From NCBI GenBank assembly GCA_017501345.1, contig JAFVXC010000024.1, positions 1 to 64,000 of the forward strand: 64,000 nt of DNA, read 5' to 3'. Source of the DNA: Clostridia bacterium (GTDB lineage: Bacteria > Bacillota_A > Clostridia > Oscillospirales > CAG-272). Under the pieces are notes generated by a model, which was not told the DNA's origin, did no database searches, and was given only the letters and a program-made list of their open reading frames with translations. Each line of letters begins with the position of its first letter. Position 1 is the first letter of the stretch. Positions 36,948-46,764 of the stretch are shown in pieces. Made by a program: the position numbers and the translations under genes.

Positions 36948-38699
36948 ATGAAAGTGATCAAACAAAAAATCGCAGAAATGATTCTTTCGGGGATCCACAG
37001 CATTGCTCCCGATGCGTCTCCCGCTTCTCTGCCGACTGCAGAGGATATCGCATCGATGCTCGAATATCCTCCGAACCCTGAAATGGGCGACCTTGCGTTC
37101 CCGTGCTTCCGTCTCAGTAAGGTCCTCCGTCGTTCTCCCGTTCAGATCGCCTCGGAGATCGCGAGCGGTCTTACTGCGTCTCCTGTCGGCCGCGTTGACG
37201 TAGTCGGCGGATACCTGAACATCTACATTGACAACGCATATCTGACAAACAGCATCCTGCCTGAAATTCTCGAAAAGAGAGAATCCTACGGCGCACCGAA
37301 TATCGGAAAAGGGAAGATGGTCGTTCTCGACTATTCTTCTCCCAATATTGCAAAGCCCTTCCACATCGGCCATCTCGGAACCACGATGATCGGTCACTCA
37401 CTGAAGAAGCTCCACGAATTCGCTGGCTATAACTGCTACGGTATCAATTACCTCGGTGACTGGGGCACGCAGTTCGGCAAGCTCATCGTCGCATACAATA
37501 AATGGGGCGACCGAAAGGTGATCGAGGATGGCGGAATCGACGAACTCGTTCGCCTCTACGTCCGCATCAACCGTGAGATCGATGGCGACAAGGAAAATGG
37601 AATCCCCGGAAATCCCGCTCTTGCCGACGAGGCGCGCGCAGAATTCCACAAGCTTGAAATGGGCGACGAAAATAACATCGCGCTGTGGAAGTGGTTTAAG
37701 GAGATCTCCCTTGCTGAATACGAAAAGACCTACAGTCTTCTCGGCGTGACCTTCGACAGCTATCTCGGTGAAAGCTTCTACACCGATAAGATGCCCGCAG
37801 AGGTACAAAAGCTCCGCGACAAGGATCTTTTGAAGATCGATGACGGTGCATCCATCGTTGACCTTTCCGAATACGGTATGATGCCTTGCCTAATCCTGAA
37901 GAGAGACGGCTCGACGCTTTATCCGACCCGCGATATCGCGGCGGCAGTTTACCGCAAAAACGAATACAAGTTCGATAAGTGCATCTACGTTACCTCCTCT
38001 CAGCAGTGCCTCCACTTCCAGCAGTGGTTTAAGGTCGTTGAGCTGATGGGCTACGAATGGGCAGATCAGCTCGTACACGTTCCGTACGGTACGGTCAGCA
38101 TTGGTGGTGCCAAGCTCGCAACGAGAACAGGCAACGTCGTTCTGCTTCGCGATCTTTTCGACACTGCAATCGAAAAGGTCAAGACGATCATGCAGGAAAA
38201 GAATCCGAACCTTGACGATATGCAGGAAACCGCAGAGGCGGTCGGCGTCGGCGCGATCGTGTTCTACTATCTCTCGGGAAGCCGCATCAAGGACATCAAC
38301 TTCACGATGGAGGATGCCTTGAACTTCGACGGAAACACAGGCCCCTACGTTCAGTACACCTACGCGAGAACCTGTTCCGTGCTGAACCGCGCATCTGACA
38401 TTAAGACGGACGGTCTCGATATCGCTGTCACCACCGATGAAGAAAGCGCACTGCTGAAGACCCTTGCGCGCTTCGAAGAGAAGGTGCTCGCCGCACTGAA
38501 TGAATACGAACCCTCGATCATCACGCGCTATATCCTTGACGTTGCCGCTGCGTTTAACCGCTTCTACCACAACTGCCCGATCTTGAATGCTGAAGACCCC
38601 GCAGTTAAAGCAACGCGTATCCGCCTGACCGAGGCAGCGAACATCGTTCTCGGCTCAGCTTTCTCCCTGATCTGTCTCAAGAAGACCGAAAAGGTTTGA
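36948..38699 (+). CDS. argS: Arginine-tRNA ligase
   Basis: Class I synthetase charging tRNA-Arg (583 aa). The N-terminal additional domain spans about 1-110, then the HIGH-type motif KPFHIGHLGTT, the GDWGTQFGKL stretch, TRDIAAA, and the C-terminal anticodon-binding helical domain. A KMSKS motif is not evident, as is common for ArgRS. Confidence 0.97.
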   Translation: MKVIKQKIAEMILSGIHSIAPDASPASLPTAEDIASMLEYPPNPEMGDLAFPCFRLSKVLRRSPVQIASEIASGLTASPVGRVDVVGGYLNIYIDNAYLTNSILPEILEKRESYGAPNIGKGKMVVLDYSSPNIAKPFHIGHLGTTMIGHSLKKLHEFAGYNCYGINYLGDWGTQFGKLIVAYNKWGDRKVIEDGGIDELVRLYVRINREIDGDKENGIPGNPALADEARAEFHKLEMGDENNIALWKWFKEISLAEYEKTYSLLGVTFDSYLGESFYTDKMPAEVQKLRDKDLLKIDDGASIVDLSEYGMMPCLILKRDGSTLYPTRDIAAAVYRKNEYKFDKCIYVTSSQQCLHFQQWFKVVELMGYEWADQLVHVPYGTVSIGGAKLATRTGNVVLLRDLFDTAIEKVKTIMQEKNPNLDDMQETAEAVGVGAIVFYYLSGSRIKDINFTMEDALNFDGNTGPYVQYTYARTCSVLNRASDIKTDGLDIAVTTDEESALLKTLARFEEKVLAALNEYEPSIITRYILDVAAAFNRFYHNCPILNAEDPAVKATRIRLTEAANIVLGSAFSLICLKKTEKV

Positions 38700-38748
38700 T
38701 CCCGATTCAAATTATTAAATTTTCATAGAAAAGCAAGAGGTATTTACA

Positions 38749-39480
38749 ATGTCTGGACACAGCAAATGGAACAACATCAAGCGCAAGAAGGAAAAGACCG
38801 ACGCGCAGAAGGCAAAAATTTTTACGAAGATCGGCAAGGAAATGGCCGTTGCCGTTAAAGCAGGCGGTCCCGATCCGAGAAACAATGCACGCCTTGCAGC
38901 CCTGATTCAGAAGGCAAAGGCAAACAACGTTCCAAACGAAAATATTGAAAGAACCATTAAGAAGGCGACCGCATCCGACGGTGCAAACTACGAGGAGATC
39001 GTATACGAGGGCTACGGTCCCGGCGGTGTTGCGATCATCGTTGAAACGACGACCGACAACCGCAACCGCACTGCCGGCAACGTCCGCGCAGGCTTCAACA
39101 AGTATAAGGGCAATCTCGGCTCGACGGGATGCGTCAGCTATCTCTTTGAAACGAGAGGCGAGATCGTTATTCTGAAGACCTCCTCGATCGACGAGGATGC
39201 ATTGATGGAAACCGCTCTTGAAGCCGGCGCTAGCGATTTTGCCGCAGAAGACGAGGTCTACGAAATCTTTACCGAGGCAGACGACGTATATGCCGTTCAG
39301 GAGGCGCTGATCGCAGCAGGCTATACGGTCGAATCTGCAGAAGCTTCCAAGGTACCATCCAATTACGTTACGCTTACAGGTGAGGATGATCTTAAGTTTA
39401 TGAATCTCCTCCTTGAATACCTTGAAGAGGACGAAGACGTCGTAGAGGTTTATCATAACTGGGAAAACTGCGAGGATTGA
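38749..39480 (+). CDS. YebC/PmpR-family protein (TACO1-like)
   Basis: A 243-aa conserved protein beginning with the family signature MSGHSKWNNIKRKK and continuing GPDPRNNARLAALIQKAKANN. Members were called transcription regulators; recent work ties the family to relief of ribosome stalling. Three-domain all-family length, normal. Confidence 0.95.
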   Translation: MSGHSKWNNIKRKKEKTDAQKAKIFTKIGKEMAVAVKAGGPDPRNNARLAALIQKAKANNVPNENIERTIKKATASDGANYEEIVYEGYGPGGVAIIVETTTDNRNRTAGNVRAGFNKYKGNLGSTGCVSYLFETRGEIVILKTSSIDEDALMETALEAGASDFAAEDEVYEIFTEADDVYAVQEALIAAGYTVESAEASKVPSNYVTLTGEDDLKFMNLLLEYLEEDEDVVEVYHNWENCED

Positions 39481-39516
39481 TCCTCATAACGGATAAGCAC
39501 GAAAGGGAATACCACA

Positions 39517-40176
39517 ATGCAAAAAAAACGCACAAGCATATTTTTTATCACCGGAGCTATTCTTCTTCTCGTATTTCTCGTTTTTACGGTTCTCATAAAA
39601 ACTGTCGACCTCGCAGAATTTCCTCCGACAAGATCAGAGATCGGACTTTCCTCCCTGAACTGTGCGGTATTTGAGGCAATCGGCACAAACGATCTCGCTT
39701 ACAAGATCAGTGAAGCGCTCGGCCTTCTCGTACTGATAATCCCCTTTGTCTTTGCGGTCCTTTCGCTTGTCGAATGGATCAAAAAGAAAAGCCTCAAGAG
39801 AATAGACTGCGATCTGTGGATTCTGTTCATCTCATACGCGCTGACGCTTGCGTTCTACTGCCTTTTTGAGCTCATAGTGGTCAATTACCGTCCAATCCTC
39901 ATTGACGGCTCCCTTGAGGCTTCTTATCCCTCCTCACACACGCTTCTCGCAATTGTGATCGGGGGAAGTGCTTTGTTACAGATCATACAGCGTCTCAAAA
40001 AAAAGCAGATCAAGATCCCACTTTTGTGCCTCATCTCGCTCCTGACAGTCGCTGTTCCGCTTCTCAGGCTTCTTTCGGGTGTTCATTGGATAACCGATAT
40101 TGTGGCGGCGGTCTTGCTTGGAGGCTCTATCCTGTGTTTTTATCACAGCTTTGTTTTGCGTTTTCGAAATGACTAA
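39517..40176 (+). CDS. PAP2-family membrane phosphatase
   Basis: A 219-aa protein with five to six membrane helices and the three PAP2 motif regions: RPILIDGS, YPSSHT, and LLSGVHWITD. Likely dephosphorylates a lipid phosphate such as undecaprenyl pyrophosphate. It ends the long operon and is followed by a hairpin array. Confidence 0.85.
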   Translation: MQKKRTSIFFITGAILLLVFLVFTVLIKTVDLAEFPPTRSEIGLSSLNCAVFEAIGTNDLAYKISEALGLLVLIIPFVFAVLSLVEWIKKKSLKRIDCDLWILFISYALTLAFYCLFELIVVNYRPILIDGSLEASYPSSHTLLAIVIGGSALLQIIQRLKKKQIKIPLLCLISLLTVAVPLLRLLSGVHWITDIVAAVLLGGSILCFYHSFVLRFRND

Positions 40177-40189
40177 AAGCAGAAAAGGG

Positions 40190-40372
40190 GACTGTCTCAC
40201 TAAGGTGAGACGAGCCCCCGAAATAGAACTCGACGAATGAACTTCGTCGTTTTGACAGAAAAGCAATATAAAATTTACCGGGAAACTGCGTCCAAAGCGT
40301 TCGCGTTTCCGAAAATGGCGGGTTCCCGTCCGCCATTTTCAAACGGGCTGTCTTATTAAGACAGCCCGTTTA
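40190..40372. repeat. Intergenic array of consecutive hairpins
   Basis: Five inverted repeats in a row fill the convergent gap: GGGG-GTCTCAC/GTGAGAC-CCCC (40190-40217), CGACGAA/TTCGTCG (about 40229-40247), GGAAAC/GTTTCC (40281-40310), a perfect AAAATGGCGG/CCGCCATTTT (40312-40339), and AAACGGGCTGTCTT with its complement (40341-40371). The last, with T-rich ends, probably terminates clpX and the PAP2 gene from both sides. The rest looks like a mobile-repeat unit. Confidence 0.75.
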
Positions 40373-40374
40373 TT

Positions 40375-41736
40375 TTATTCTGCTTCCTTCAGAAGGGAAG
40401 CACCGCTCTCTTCACCTGAATCGAGCTGTCCGCTGTAAAGCACGTACTCGGGCTTTTCCTTATTACGAACACAGTCGCCCGTAATCAATACCGCCTCGAC
40501 ATCCATTCTCGAGGGAACCTCGTACATGATCTGCATCATCATCTGCTCCATAATTGAGCGGAGCCCGCGCGCACCCGTGTTACGCTTGATTGCCTCCTCG
40601 GCAATAGCCTCGAGTGCACCGTCTCCAAACTGAAGACGCACACCGTCAAGCTCCATCAGTTTCTGATACTGACGGATGAGTGATCCCTTAGGCTCGGAAA
40701 TAATGCGAACCAGGGCTTCCTTGTCAAGATCATTCAGCGTCACGACGACGGGAATACGACCGACAAGCTCGGGGATGAGCCCGAACTTCACTATGTCGTG
40801 CGGCACAACGTCCTTAAAAATGCCCATATCGCGGCGCTCAGACTTCTTCTTGATCTCGCTGCTGAAGCCGACAGTCTGGCTTCCTTGACGGCGCTCGATG
40901 ATCTTTTCAAGCCCCTCGAATGCACCACCGCAGATAAACAGAATGTTATCGGTGCGGATCTGAATGAACTCCTGATTCGGATGCTTTCTGCCACCCTGCG
41001 GGGGCACGTTTGCAACCGTTCCCTCAAGGATCTTGAGCAGAGCCTGCTGTACACCCTCTCCTGAAACGTCGCGCGTGATCGAACGGTTCTCACTCTTACG
41101 CGCGATTTTATCGATCTCGTCGATATAAATGATACCGCGCTCAGCGCGTTCGATATCGTAGTCTGCCGCTTGAATAAGGCGCAGGAGAATGTTCTCAACG
41201 TCCTCACCGACGTATCCCGCCTCGGTCAAGGTGGTGGCGTCCGCGATCGCGAAGGGAACCTTCAGCGTCTTTGCAAGCGTCTGTGCAAGATAGGTCTTAC
41301 CAACACCGGTAGGACCTATCAGAAGCACATTGCTTTTCTGAAGCTCGACGGTATCGGCAGGCTCCTCACCATCCTCCGTCTTGCGTTCAGCCTCCTCCTT
41401 CAGGAGGATTCTTTTGTAGTGATTATAAACGGCAACCGAGAGTGCGATCTTCGCGTCATCCTGCCCGATCACATACTCATCGAGGATCGCCTTGATCTGA
41501 GTAGGCTTCGGAAGGCTTTGAAAGGAAAGCACCTCTCCGGGATCGGAAAGCCTCAATTCCTCAAGCGTATCGTCGATCAGCTGACGGCACGCCGACACAC
41601 AGGTATCACAAATATAAAGACCCGTAGGAGAGGGAATCAAAAACTCAACCTGATGCTCGGTACGCCCGCAAAAGGAGCAGTATCTGCTACTGTTATCGGC
41701 ACCGCGTCCGCCGTGGTTTCCTGAATTAGTTGACAT
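40375..41736 (-). CDS. clpX: ATP-dependent unfoldase ClpX
   Basis: AAA+ subunit that feeds substrates to ClpP (453 aa). N-terminal C4 zinc finger CSFCG...CDTC, Walker A GPTGVGKT, Walker [11 protein letters not shown], the IGF-type ClpP loop region around GFSSEIK, and sensor-2 GARGL. Third gene of the tig-clpP-clpX order; RBS GAAAGG. Confidence 0.97.
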   Translation of the reverse strand: MSTNSGNHGGRGADNSSRYCSFCGRTEHQVEFLIPSPTGLYICDTCVSACRQLIDDTLEELRLSDPGEVLSFQSLPKPTQIKAILDEYVIGQDDAKIALSVAVYNHYKRILLKEEAERKTEDGEEPADTVELQKSNVLLIGPTGVGKTYLAQTLAKTLKVPFAIADATTLTEAGYVGEDVENILLRLIQAADYDIERAERGIIYIDEIDKIARKSENRSITRDVSGEGVQQALLKILEGTVANVPPQGGRKHPNQEFIQIRTDNILFICGGAFEGLEKIIERRQGSQTVGFSSEIKKKSERRDMGIFKDVVPHDIVKFGLIPELVGRIPVVVTLNDLDKEALVRIISEPKGSLIRQYQKLMELDGVRLQFGDGALEAIAEEAIKRNTGARGLRSIMEQMMMQIMYEVPSRMDVEAVLITGDCVRNKEKPEYVLYSGQLDSGEESGASLLKEAE

Positions 41737-41768
41737 AATGCATTACCTTTCGGTGAAATTAAAATAGA

Positions 41769-42392
41769 TCACGCACGCTTTACGAAAATCTCATCGATCA
41801 GTCCATACGCTTTTGCTTCTTCAGCGGTCATATAGTGATCGCGTTCGGTATCACGCGCAATCTCTTCAACCGTCTTACCCGTATTCTCTGCAAGGATGCG
41901 GTTCAGCGTATCACGCGTTCGCAGGATCAGATCGGCCTGAATCTTGATGTCAGTCGCCTGACCTCTCGAGCCACCCGAGGGCTGATGGATCATTACCTCA
42001 CTGTGCGGAAGCGCGTAACGCTTGCCCTTCGTTCCTGCGGACAAAAGGAATGCACCCATACTCGCCGCCATACCGATGCAAATAGTGGATACATCACATT
42101 TAATGAAGTTCATCGTATCATAAATCGCCATTCCCGCAGTAACCGAGCCTCCGGGGCTATTGATATAAAACGAAATATCCTTATCCGGGTCCTGTGCCTC
42201 AAGGAAGAGCATCTGTGCAACGATGAGAGATGCAGTTGCATCATTTACCTCATCTGAAAGGAAAATGATACGATCATTGAGAAGGCGGGAGAAGATGTCA
42301 TAGGAACGTTCTCCTCGGCTGGTTTGCTCGACAACCATCGGAACGAGTGCATCGTTCACTCTGGGATTCAAGTTATTCGAAAAATTGATCAT
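41769..42392 (-). CDS. clpP: ClpP protease subunit
   Basis: A 207-aa serine peptidase forming the 14-mer chamber. The catalytic Ser is in [11 protein letters not shown], His in [10 protein letters not shown], and Asp in the [10 protein letters not shown] region. AGG-rich RBS upstream. It sits 33 bp before clpX. Confidence 0.97.
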   Translation of the reverse strand: MINFSNNLNPRVNDALVPMVVEQTSRGERSYDIFSRLLNDRIIFLSDEVNDATASLIVAQMLFLEAQDPDKDISFYINSPGGSVTAGMAIYDTMNFIKCDVSTICIGMAASMGAFLLSAGTKGKRYALPHSEVMIHQPSGGSRGQATDIKIQADLILRTRDTLNRILAENTGKTVEEIARDTERDHYMTAEEAKAYGLIDEIFVKRA

Positions 42393-42543
42393 ACGATCGA
42401 ACCTCCATTCTTTCGGAACTGTAATCGTGTTTTATAGAGCCGGTGAAAATTTCTCCACCGCAGAAAGTGGCTCCCGCGCGAGAGGGAAATCCCATCTCAC
42501 GAAGGAGCACACCTTCGGTTTTGCGTATAAAGTTGAGAGGGAA

Positions 42544-43872
42544 TTACTCTGCGTCGGGTGCAGTTTCCTCGGCAGGCTCGGTCGTCTTGGGCGTACCGTC
42601 AACGATCTGTGCCTTGGAAACAACAAAGTCCATTGCCTTCTTGACCTTTACGTCCTCTGCAATATCCTTTGCATCGATGCTCTTCTTGACCTCTTCGATG
42701 TCTACGTGGTAGGTGTCGGCGATGTACTGATACTCACCGTTGATATCCTCCTCGGTAGCCTCAATGCCTTCTGCAGCGGCGATCGCCTCAAGAGCGAGAC
42801 GAACCTTGACCTGCTGCTCAGCCTGCGGGCGCATTTCTGCGCGAAGCTTTTCAAGGGTCATACCGGTATACTTGCAGTAGGTGCCGAGATCAAGACCGCT
42901 CTGACGGAGACGGTTGTCGTAATCTCTTACCATATTTTCAGTCTCGTTCTCGTACATTGCCTCAGGGATCTCTGCAACGAGCTTATCGGAGATCTTCTTT
43001 GCGAGCTCATCCTTCATCTCGTTTTCAGCAGTGGTCTCGTGTCTCTTCTGGATACTTGCCACAAGATCTGCCTTATATTCAGCAAAGGTATCAAATTCAG
43101 AAACGTCCTTTGCAAACTCGTCGTCAAGCTCAGGGAGCTCGGTCTTCGTGATTGCGTGGATGGTTACCTTAAATACTGCGGGCTTGCCGGCAAGCTCAGC
43201 AGCGTGATACTCCTCGGGGAAGGTCACGTTTACGTCGAAGCTCTCGTCGATGCTGTGACCAACGATCTGCTCCTCGAAGCCGGGAATAAAGGTGTTCGAG
43301 CCAAGAGTAAGTGCATAATCCTCACCCTTGCCACCGTCGAATGCTACGCCGTCGCAGAAACCCTCGTAATCGATTACAGTGGTATCACCGTTTTCAGCGG
43401 GACGGTCGGTAACGTCAACTGTTCTGGAGTTTCTCTCCTGAACGAGCTTGATCTCGCGGTCGACCTCCTCATCGGTAACGGGAGCGACCTTGCGGGTCGC
43501 CTTCAGGCGCTTATAGCCCTTGATCGCAAGCTCGGGCTTTACGTAAACCTTTGCCGAAAGAACGATATCACCGTCCATCGAAACAACGTCAAACTCAGGC
43601 GCGGAAACAGGATTGATGCCTGCCTCTTCAAGTGCTGCAGGGTACGAAGTAGGGATCAACTCATTGATCGCATCCTCAAAGAAAACTCCCTTACCGTACA
43701 TCTTTTCGACGACGGAGCGGGGCGCCTTTCCCTTACGGAATCCGGGAATGTTCATTTTCTTGACTTCTCGGCGATAAACCCTTTCAACAGCTGCCTCATA
43801 GTCAGCCTGTGCGATGGAAAAATGCAGTTCAACGCGACTGCCTTCCAGCTTTTCGTTCTTAATTAGACTCAT
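42544..43872 (-). CDS. tig: Trigger factor
   Basis: Ribosome-bound chaperone and prolyl isomerase (442 aa). Ribosome-binding signature GFRKGKAPRSVVEKMYG near residue 46, a PPIase domain in the middle (GDTTVIDYEGFCDG), and a helical C-terminal domain. The ATG at 43872 has GGAGG 8 nt upstream. First gene of the tig-clpP-clpX unit. Confidence 0.96.
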   Translation of the reverse strand: MSLIKNEKLEGSRVELHFSIAQADYEAAVERVYRREVKKMNIPGFRKGKAPRSVVEKMYGKGVFFEDAINELIPTSYPAALEEAGINPVSAPEFDVVSMDGDIVLSAKVYVKPELAIKGYKRLKATRKVAPVTDEEVDREIKLVQERNSRTVDVTDRPAENGDTTVIDYEGFCDGVAFDGGKGEDYALTLGSNTFIPGFEEQIVGHSIDESFDVNVTFPEEYHAAELAGKPAVFKVTIHAITKTELPELDDEFAKDVSEFDTFAEYKADLVASIQKRHETTAENEMKDELAKKISDKLVAEIPEAMYENETENMVRDYDNRLRQSGLDLGTYCKYTGMTLEKLRAEMRPQAEQQVKVRLALEAIAAAEGIEATEEDINGEYQYIADTYHVDIEEVKKSIDAKDIAEDVKVKKAMDFVVSKAQIVDGTPKTTEPAEETAPDAE

Positions 43873-43965
43873 TTTAACTTCCTCCAAGTGTTGATGAAGC
43901 CCGGCAGAATAACTGAAATTTCCCGTTTGGCGGGTGTGCCGTCTTCAAGTTTGCATACATTCTAT

Positions 43966-43994
43966 ATTTTACATTTTTTTATTCAAAAAGTCAA
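43966..43994 (-). promoter_or_regulatory. Promoter of tig
   Basis: On the minus strand TTGACT (43989-43994), a 17-nt spacer and TAAAAT (43966-43971), about 95 bp before the start. Confidence 0.72.
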
Positions 43995-44058
43995 TACCTT
44001 TTTCTGAATTTTTATTATAAAACAGTAGGTATTTTTGCGATCATATACTTCTTACGTT

Positions 44059-44784
44059 TCAACGCACAAGAAGCGGACAAAAATCAAGATGATCAGATGC
44101 GACAAGCTCAAGTGGAATTTCTCCATAGCGTCTGACGGTTGGTGTTTTATAAAAGCCGTGAATATGTCCGTAGTAACAACGCATAACCCGATACTCTTCA
44201 AGCAAAGAGAGGAGGTTTTCGCATCGGTCGCTCCCCCAGATCGGCGGAAAATGAAGGAAGACGTACAGAGGCAATTCGCTTCCGTACTCATTTTGAATCT
44301 TAACACCCTCTTCAAGGCTATGCCTTAAACGGATATATTCCCGATTACAAAGCTTTTCAAAATCGGTTTCCGAGACCGTGCGCTGTGCTTTTTCATCAAA
44401 AAACCATCCACGCGTTCCGCAAATGATCCGTCCCTCAATCAAAAAGGCATTGTTATACAGCATATGTAGCGAACCGAATCCGTGCTCCTCCCAAAATGTA
44501 TTTACCTTGTTTGCAGTTGACCACCAAAAATCGTGATTGCCCTTGCCAATGTATTTTTGCCCGGGGAGTGCATTGAGAAACGCGAAATCAAGAACCGAAT
44601 CGGAAAGAGAATTTGCCCAGGAAATATCCCCCGGTATAATGACTGTGTCACGCTCCTCAACGATGGCACGCCACTTTTGCTCAAGTTTCTCTTCGTAACG
44701 ATTCCATTCCTCTCCAAAAACACCCATCGTTTTCTCGGGGTGAGCAATTGAAAGATGAAGATCTGCAATCGTATATATAGCCAT
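44059..44784 (-). CDS. Calcineurin-like metallophosphoesterase
   Basis: A 241-aa two-metal phosphoesterase with all motifs: IADLHLS (DxH), PGDISW (GD), GKGNHDFWW (GNHD), the HFPP His, and YGHIHG (GHxH). The start at 44784 (GGAGG 10 nt upstream) removes a 63-residue Phe-rich extension that the open frame would otherwise add. The substrate is unknown. Confidence 0.88.
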   Translation of the reverse strand: MAIYTIADLHLSIAHPEKTMGVFGEEWNRYEEKLEQKWRAIVEERDTVIIPGDISWANSLSDSVLDFAFLNALPGQKYIGKGNHDFWWSTANKVNTFWEEHGFGSLHMLYNNAFLIEGRIICGTRGWFFDEKAQRTVSETDFEKLCNREYIRLRHSLEEGVKIQNEYGSELPLYVFLHFPPIWGSDRCENLLSLLEEYRVMRCYYGHIHGFYKTPTVRRYGEIPLELVASDHLDFCPLLVR

Positions 44785-44920
44785 AACGAAGGCACCTCCG
44801 TTTATTATCCTCAAAAATGCGTTCTGCGTATAAAAGATGCGGAAACGGGGAAAAACAAATGTGGCGTTTTTACCGCGAAATGCGATTTGCCGAAAACAAT
44901 TCAAAAGGAGAATGTTAAAA

Positions 44921-45115
44921 ATGAACGAGCAAAACAAAAACTGCGAATCCGGAAGCTGCAAGCAGCACATCAAGGGTGTTCATTGCGACGTCCACAACTG
45001 CGTATATCACGACGGTGAATGCTACTGCAATGCAGGCACCATCTCGGTAGGCCCCAGCTTCGCTACCTGTTCGCAGGACACCGTCTGCGCAACCTTCAAG
45101 GAATCGGGCAAATAA
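44921..45115 (+). CDS. DUF1540 small Cys-rich protein
   Basis: A 64-aa protein with eight Cys and several His, including GVHCDVHNCVYHDGECYC and the closing DTVCATF. It matches the DUF1540 family, common in spore-formers. Metal binding is likely from the residues; the role is unknown. RBS AAAAGGAG 10 nt upstream. Confidence 0.88.
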   Translation: MNEQNKNCESGSCKQHIKGVHCDVHNCVYHDGECYCNAGTISVGPSFATCSQDTVCATFKESGK

Positions 45116-45138
45116 GTCACCTGACTGACACAATTCGG

Positions 45139-45175
45139 GGGTGTCTCACGGATCGTGAGACACCCTCATTTTATA
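45139..45175. terminator. Terminator of the DUF1540 gene
   Basis: Perfect stem GGGTGTCTCAC/GTGAGACACCC with a 5-nt loop, then TCATTTTAT. It also lies just past the thrC stop on the other strand. Confidence 0.85.
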
Positions 45176-45195
45176 ACATCGTTCCGTCGTCAAAT

Positions 45196-46692
45196 TCAGT
45201 TCTTCGCGAAGGAATAAACCTTATTCTGCATCTCGGATTTTTCGATCACCTCGGAGAAGCGCACCTTGCGCGTTCCGATGCCCTTCAGCGGATAGGGAAT
45301 TTCGGTACCCGTTTTTTCCGACAAGACGTCGAGCGCCTCAAGCGGATCGCTCGGCTTCGCTCCGGTGAGAGAGCACAAAACGTCTGCAGCGAACTTGTAC
45401 GGGCTCGCGGTCGATGCGATCACTGTAACCGTATCGTCACCCGTAGCAGTGCGGTACTGCTTCACTGCGGATGCGGCAACGGCAGTGTGCGTATCGATCA
45501 GATAACCGTTCTTCTCAAAGGTCTCGCGGATCGTTTCTGCAGTCGCCTCCTCATCAGCACAGTATCCGTAGAAATCCTCACGGATCCGCTTAAACATTTC
45601 GTCCGATACAGTATAGGAGCCGGTTTTGTTCAGCTGCTCCATATAGGCGCGCGTTTCGTCGCTTCCTGCAATAAAATACAGAAGACGCTCGAGATTACTG
45701 GAGATGAGGATATCCATTGAAGGAGACATCGTCAGATGGAAAGGACGGTTACGGTTATAGGTGCCGCTTTCGAAGAATTCGGTCAGTACGTTATTACTGT
45801 TCGACGCGCAGATAAGCTTCCCGATCGGAAGACCCATATTTTTCGCAATATATGCTGCGAGAATATTACCGAAGTTACCTGTGGGAACGCAAACGTTCAT
45901 TTTATCCCCATAAGCGATCCTGCCATCAGCAAGAAGATCGCAGTATGCAGAAATATAATACACGATCTGCGGAGCAAGTCTACCCCAGTTGATCGAGTTA
46001 GCAGAGGAGAAGAAGCAACCGTTTTCATCAAGCATTTTAACCGCATCGACGTTACCGAAAATCTGCTTCACACCGGTCTGTGCATCGTCAAAGTTACCCT
46101 TGATCGCCATAACCGAAACGTTATCGCCCGTCTGCGTCGCCATCTGAAGCTTCTGCACACGGCTGACGCCGTCGATGGGGTAGAATACCATCATCTTGAT
46201 CTGCGGAATATCCTTGTACCCTTCAAGTGCTGCCTTACCCGTATCTCCGGACGTTGCAACGAGGATCAACGCCGTGCGCTCCTCACCCGTCTTTACAAGT
46301 GCACGGGAAAGCAGGCGCGGCATAATCTGAAGCGCCATATCCTTAAATGCGGCAGTAGGACCGTGCCAAAGCTCAAGATAAGATGTATTTGTGTCCACGT
46401 GACGAAGCGGTGCTGCGCCTCCGGGGAAGGAGGTCTCTGCATACGCTGCCTTACAGTCTGCGAGAAGCTCCTCCTCCGTGTAGTCGGTCAGAAACATCGA
46501 AAGGATCTTTGCAGCCCGTTCGGGATAGGAAAGCGGGATCAATGCCTTGACCGACTCCTCGGAAACGGTAGGAAGGCTTTCGGGAACGAAAAGCCCACCG
46601 TCGGATGCAAGACCTTGCTTGATCGCGGCTGCTGAAGAGAGGGATTCCGTTTTTTTGGAATCACGCGTACTGTGATAGAGAATCTGTGACAT
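45196..46692 (-). CDS. thrC: Threonine synthase
   Basis: PLP enzyme converting O-phosphohomoserine to threonine (498 aa). N-terminal YHSTRDSK; the PLP Lys is in AAFKDMALQ; LVATSGDTGKAALEG holds the cofactor phosphate. The start at 46692 is chosen since AAGGA lies 9 nt before it; an ATG 9 nt upstream abuts the RBS. Last gene of an operon whose first gene is an ApgM-type enzyme. Confidence 0.95.
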   Translation of the reverse strand: MSQILYHSTRDSKKTESLSSAAAIKQGLASDGGLFVPESLPTVSEESVKALIPLSYPERAAKILSMFLTDYTEEELLADCKAAYAETSFPGGAAPLRHVDTNTSYLELWHGPTAAFKDMALQIMPRLLSRALVKTGEERTALILVATSGDTGKAALEGYKDIPQIKMMVFYPIDGVSRVQKLQMATQTGDNVSVMAIKGNFDDAQTGVKQIFGNVDAVKMLDENGCFFSSANSINWGRLAPQIVYYISAYCDLLADGRIAYGDKMNVCVPTGNFGNILAAYIAKNMGLPIGKLICASNSNNVLTEFFESGTYNRNRPFHLTMSPSMDILISSNLERLLYFIAGSDETRAYMEQLNKTGSYTVSDEMFKRIREDFYGYCADEEATAETIRETFEKNGYLIDTHTAVAASAVKQYRTATGDDTVTVIASTASPYKFAADVLCSLTGAKPSDPLEALDVLSEKTGTEIPYPLKGIGTRKVRFSEVIEKSEMQNKVYSFAKN

Positions 46693-46764
46693 AGTGATCA
46701 TTCCTTTTTTTTGTATTCTATCTTTTAATTAAAATTTTAATTTTCAACATAAATGTGAAGCACC

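Noticed and set aside
42385..43866. A 493-codon open frame antisense to tig
   Set aside because: Lies opposite the well-conserved trigger factor, has a low-complexity Leu/Val/Cys composition and no RBS.
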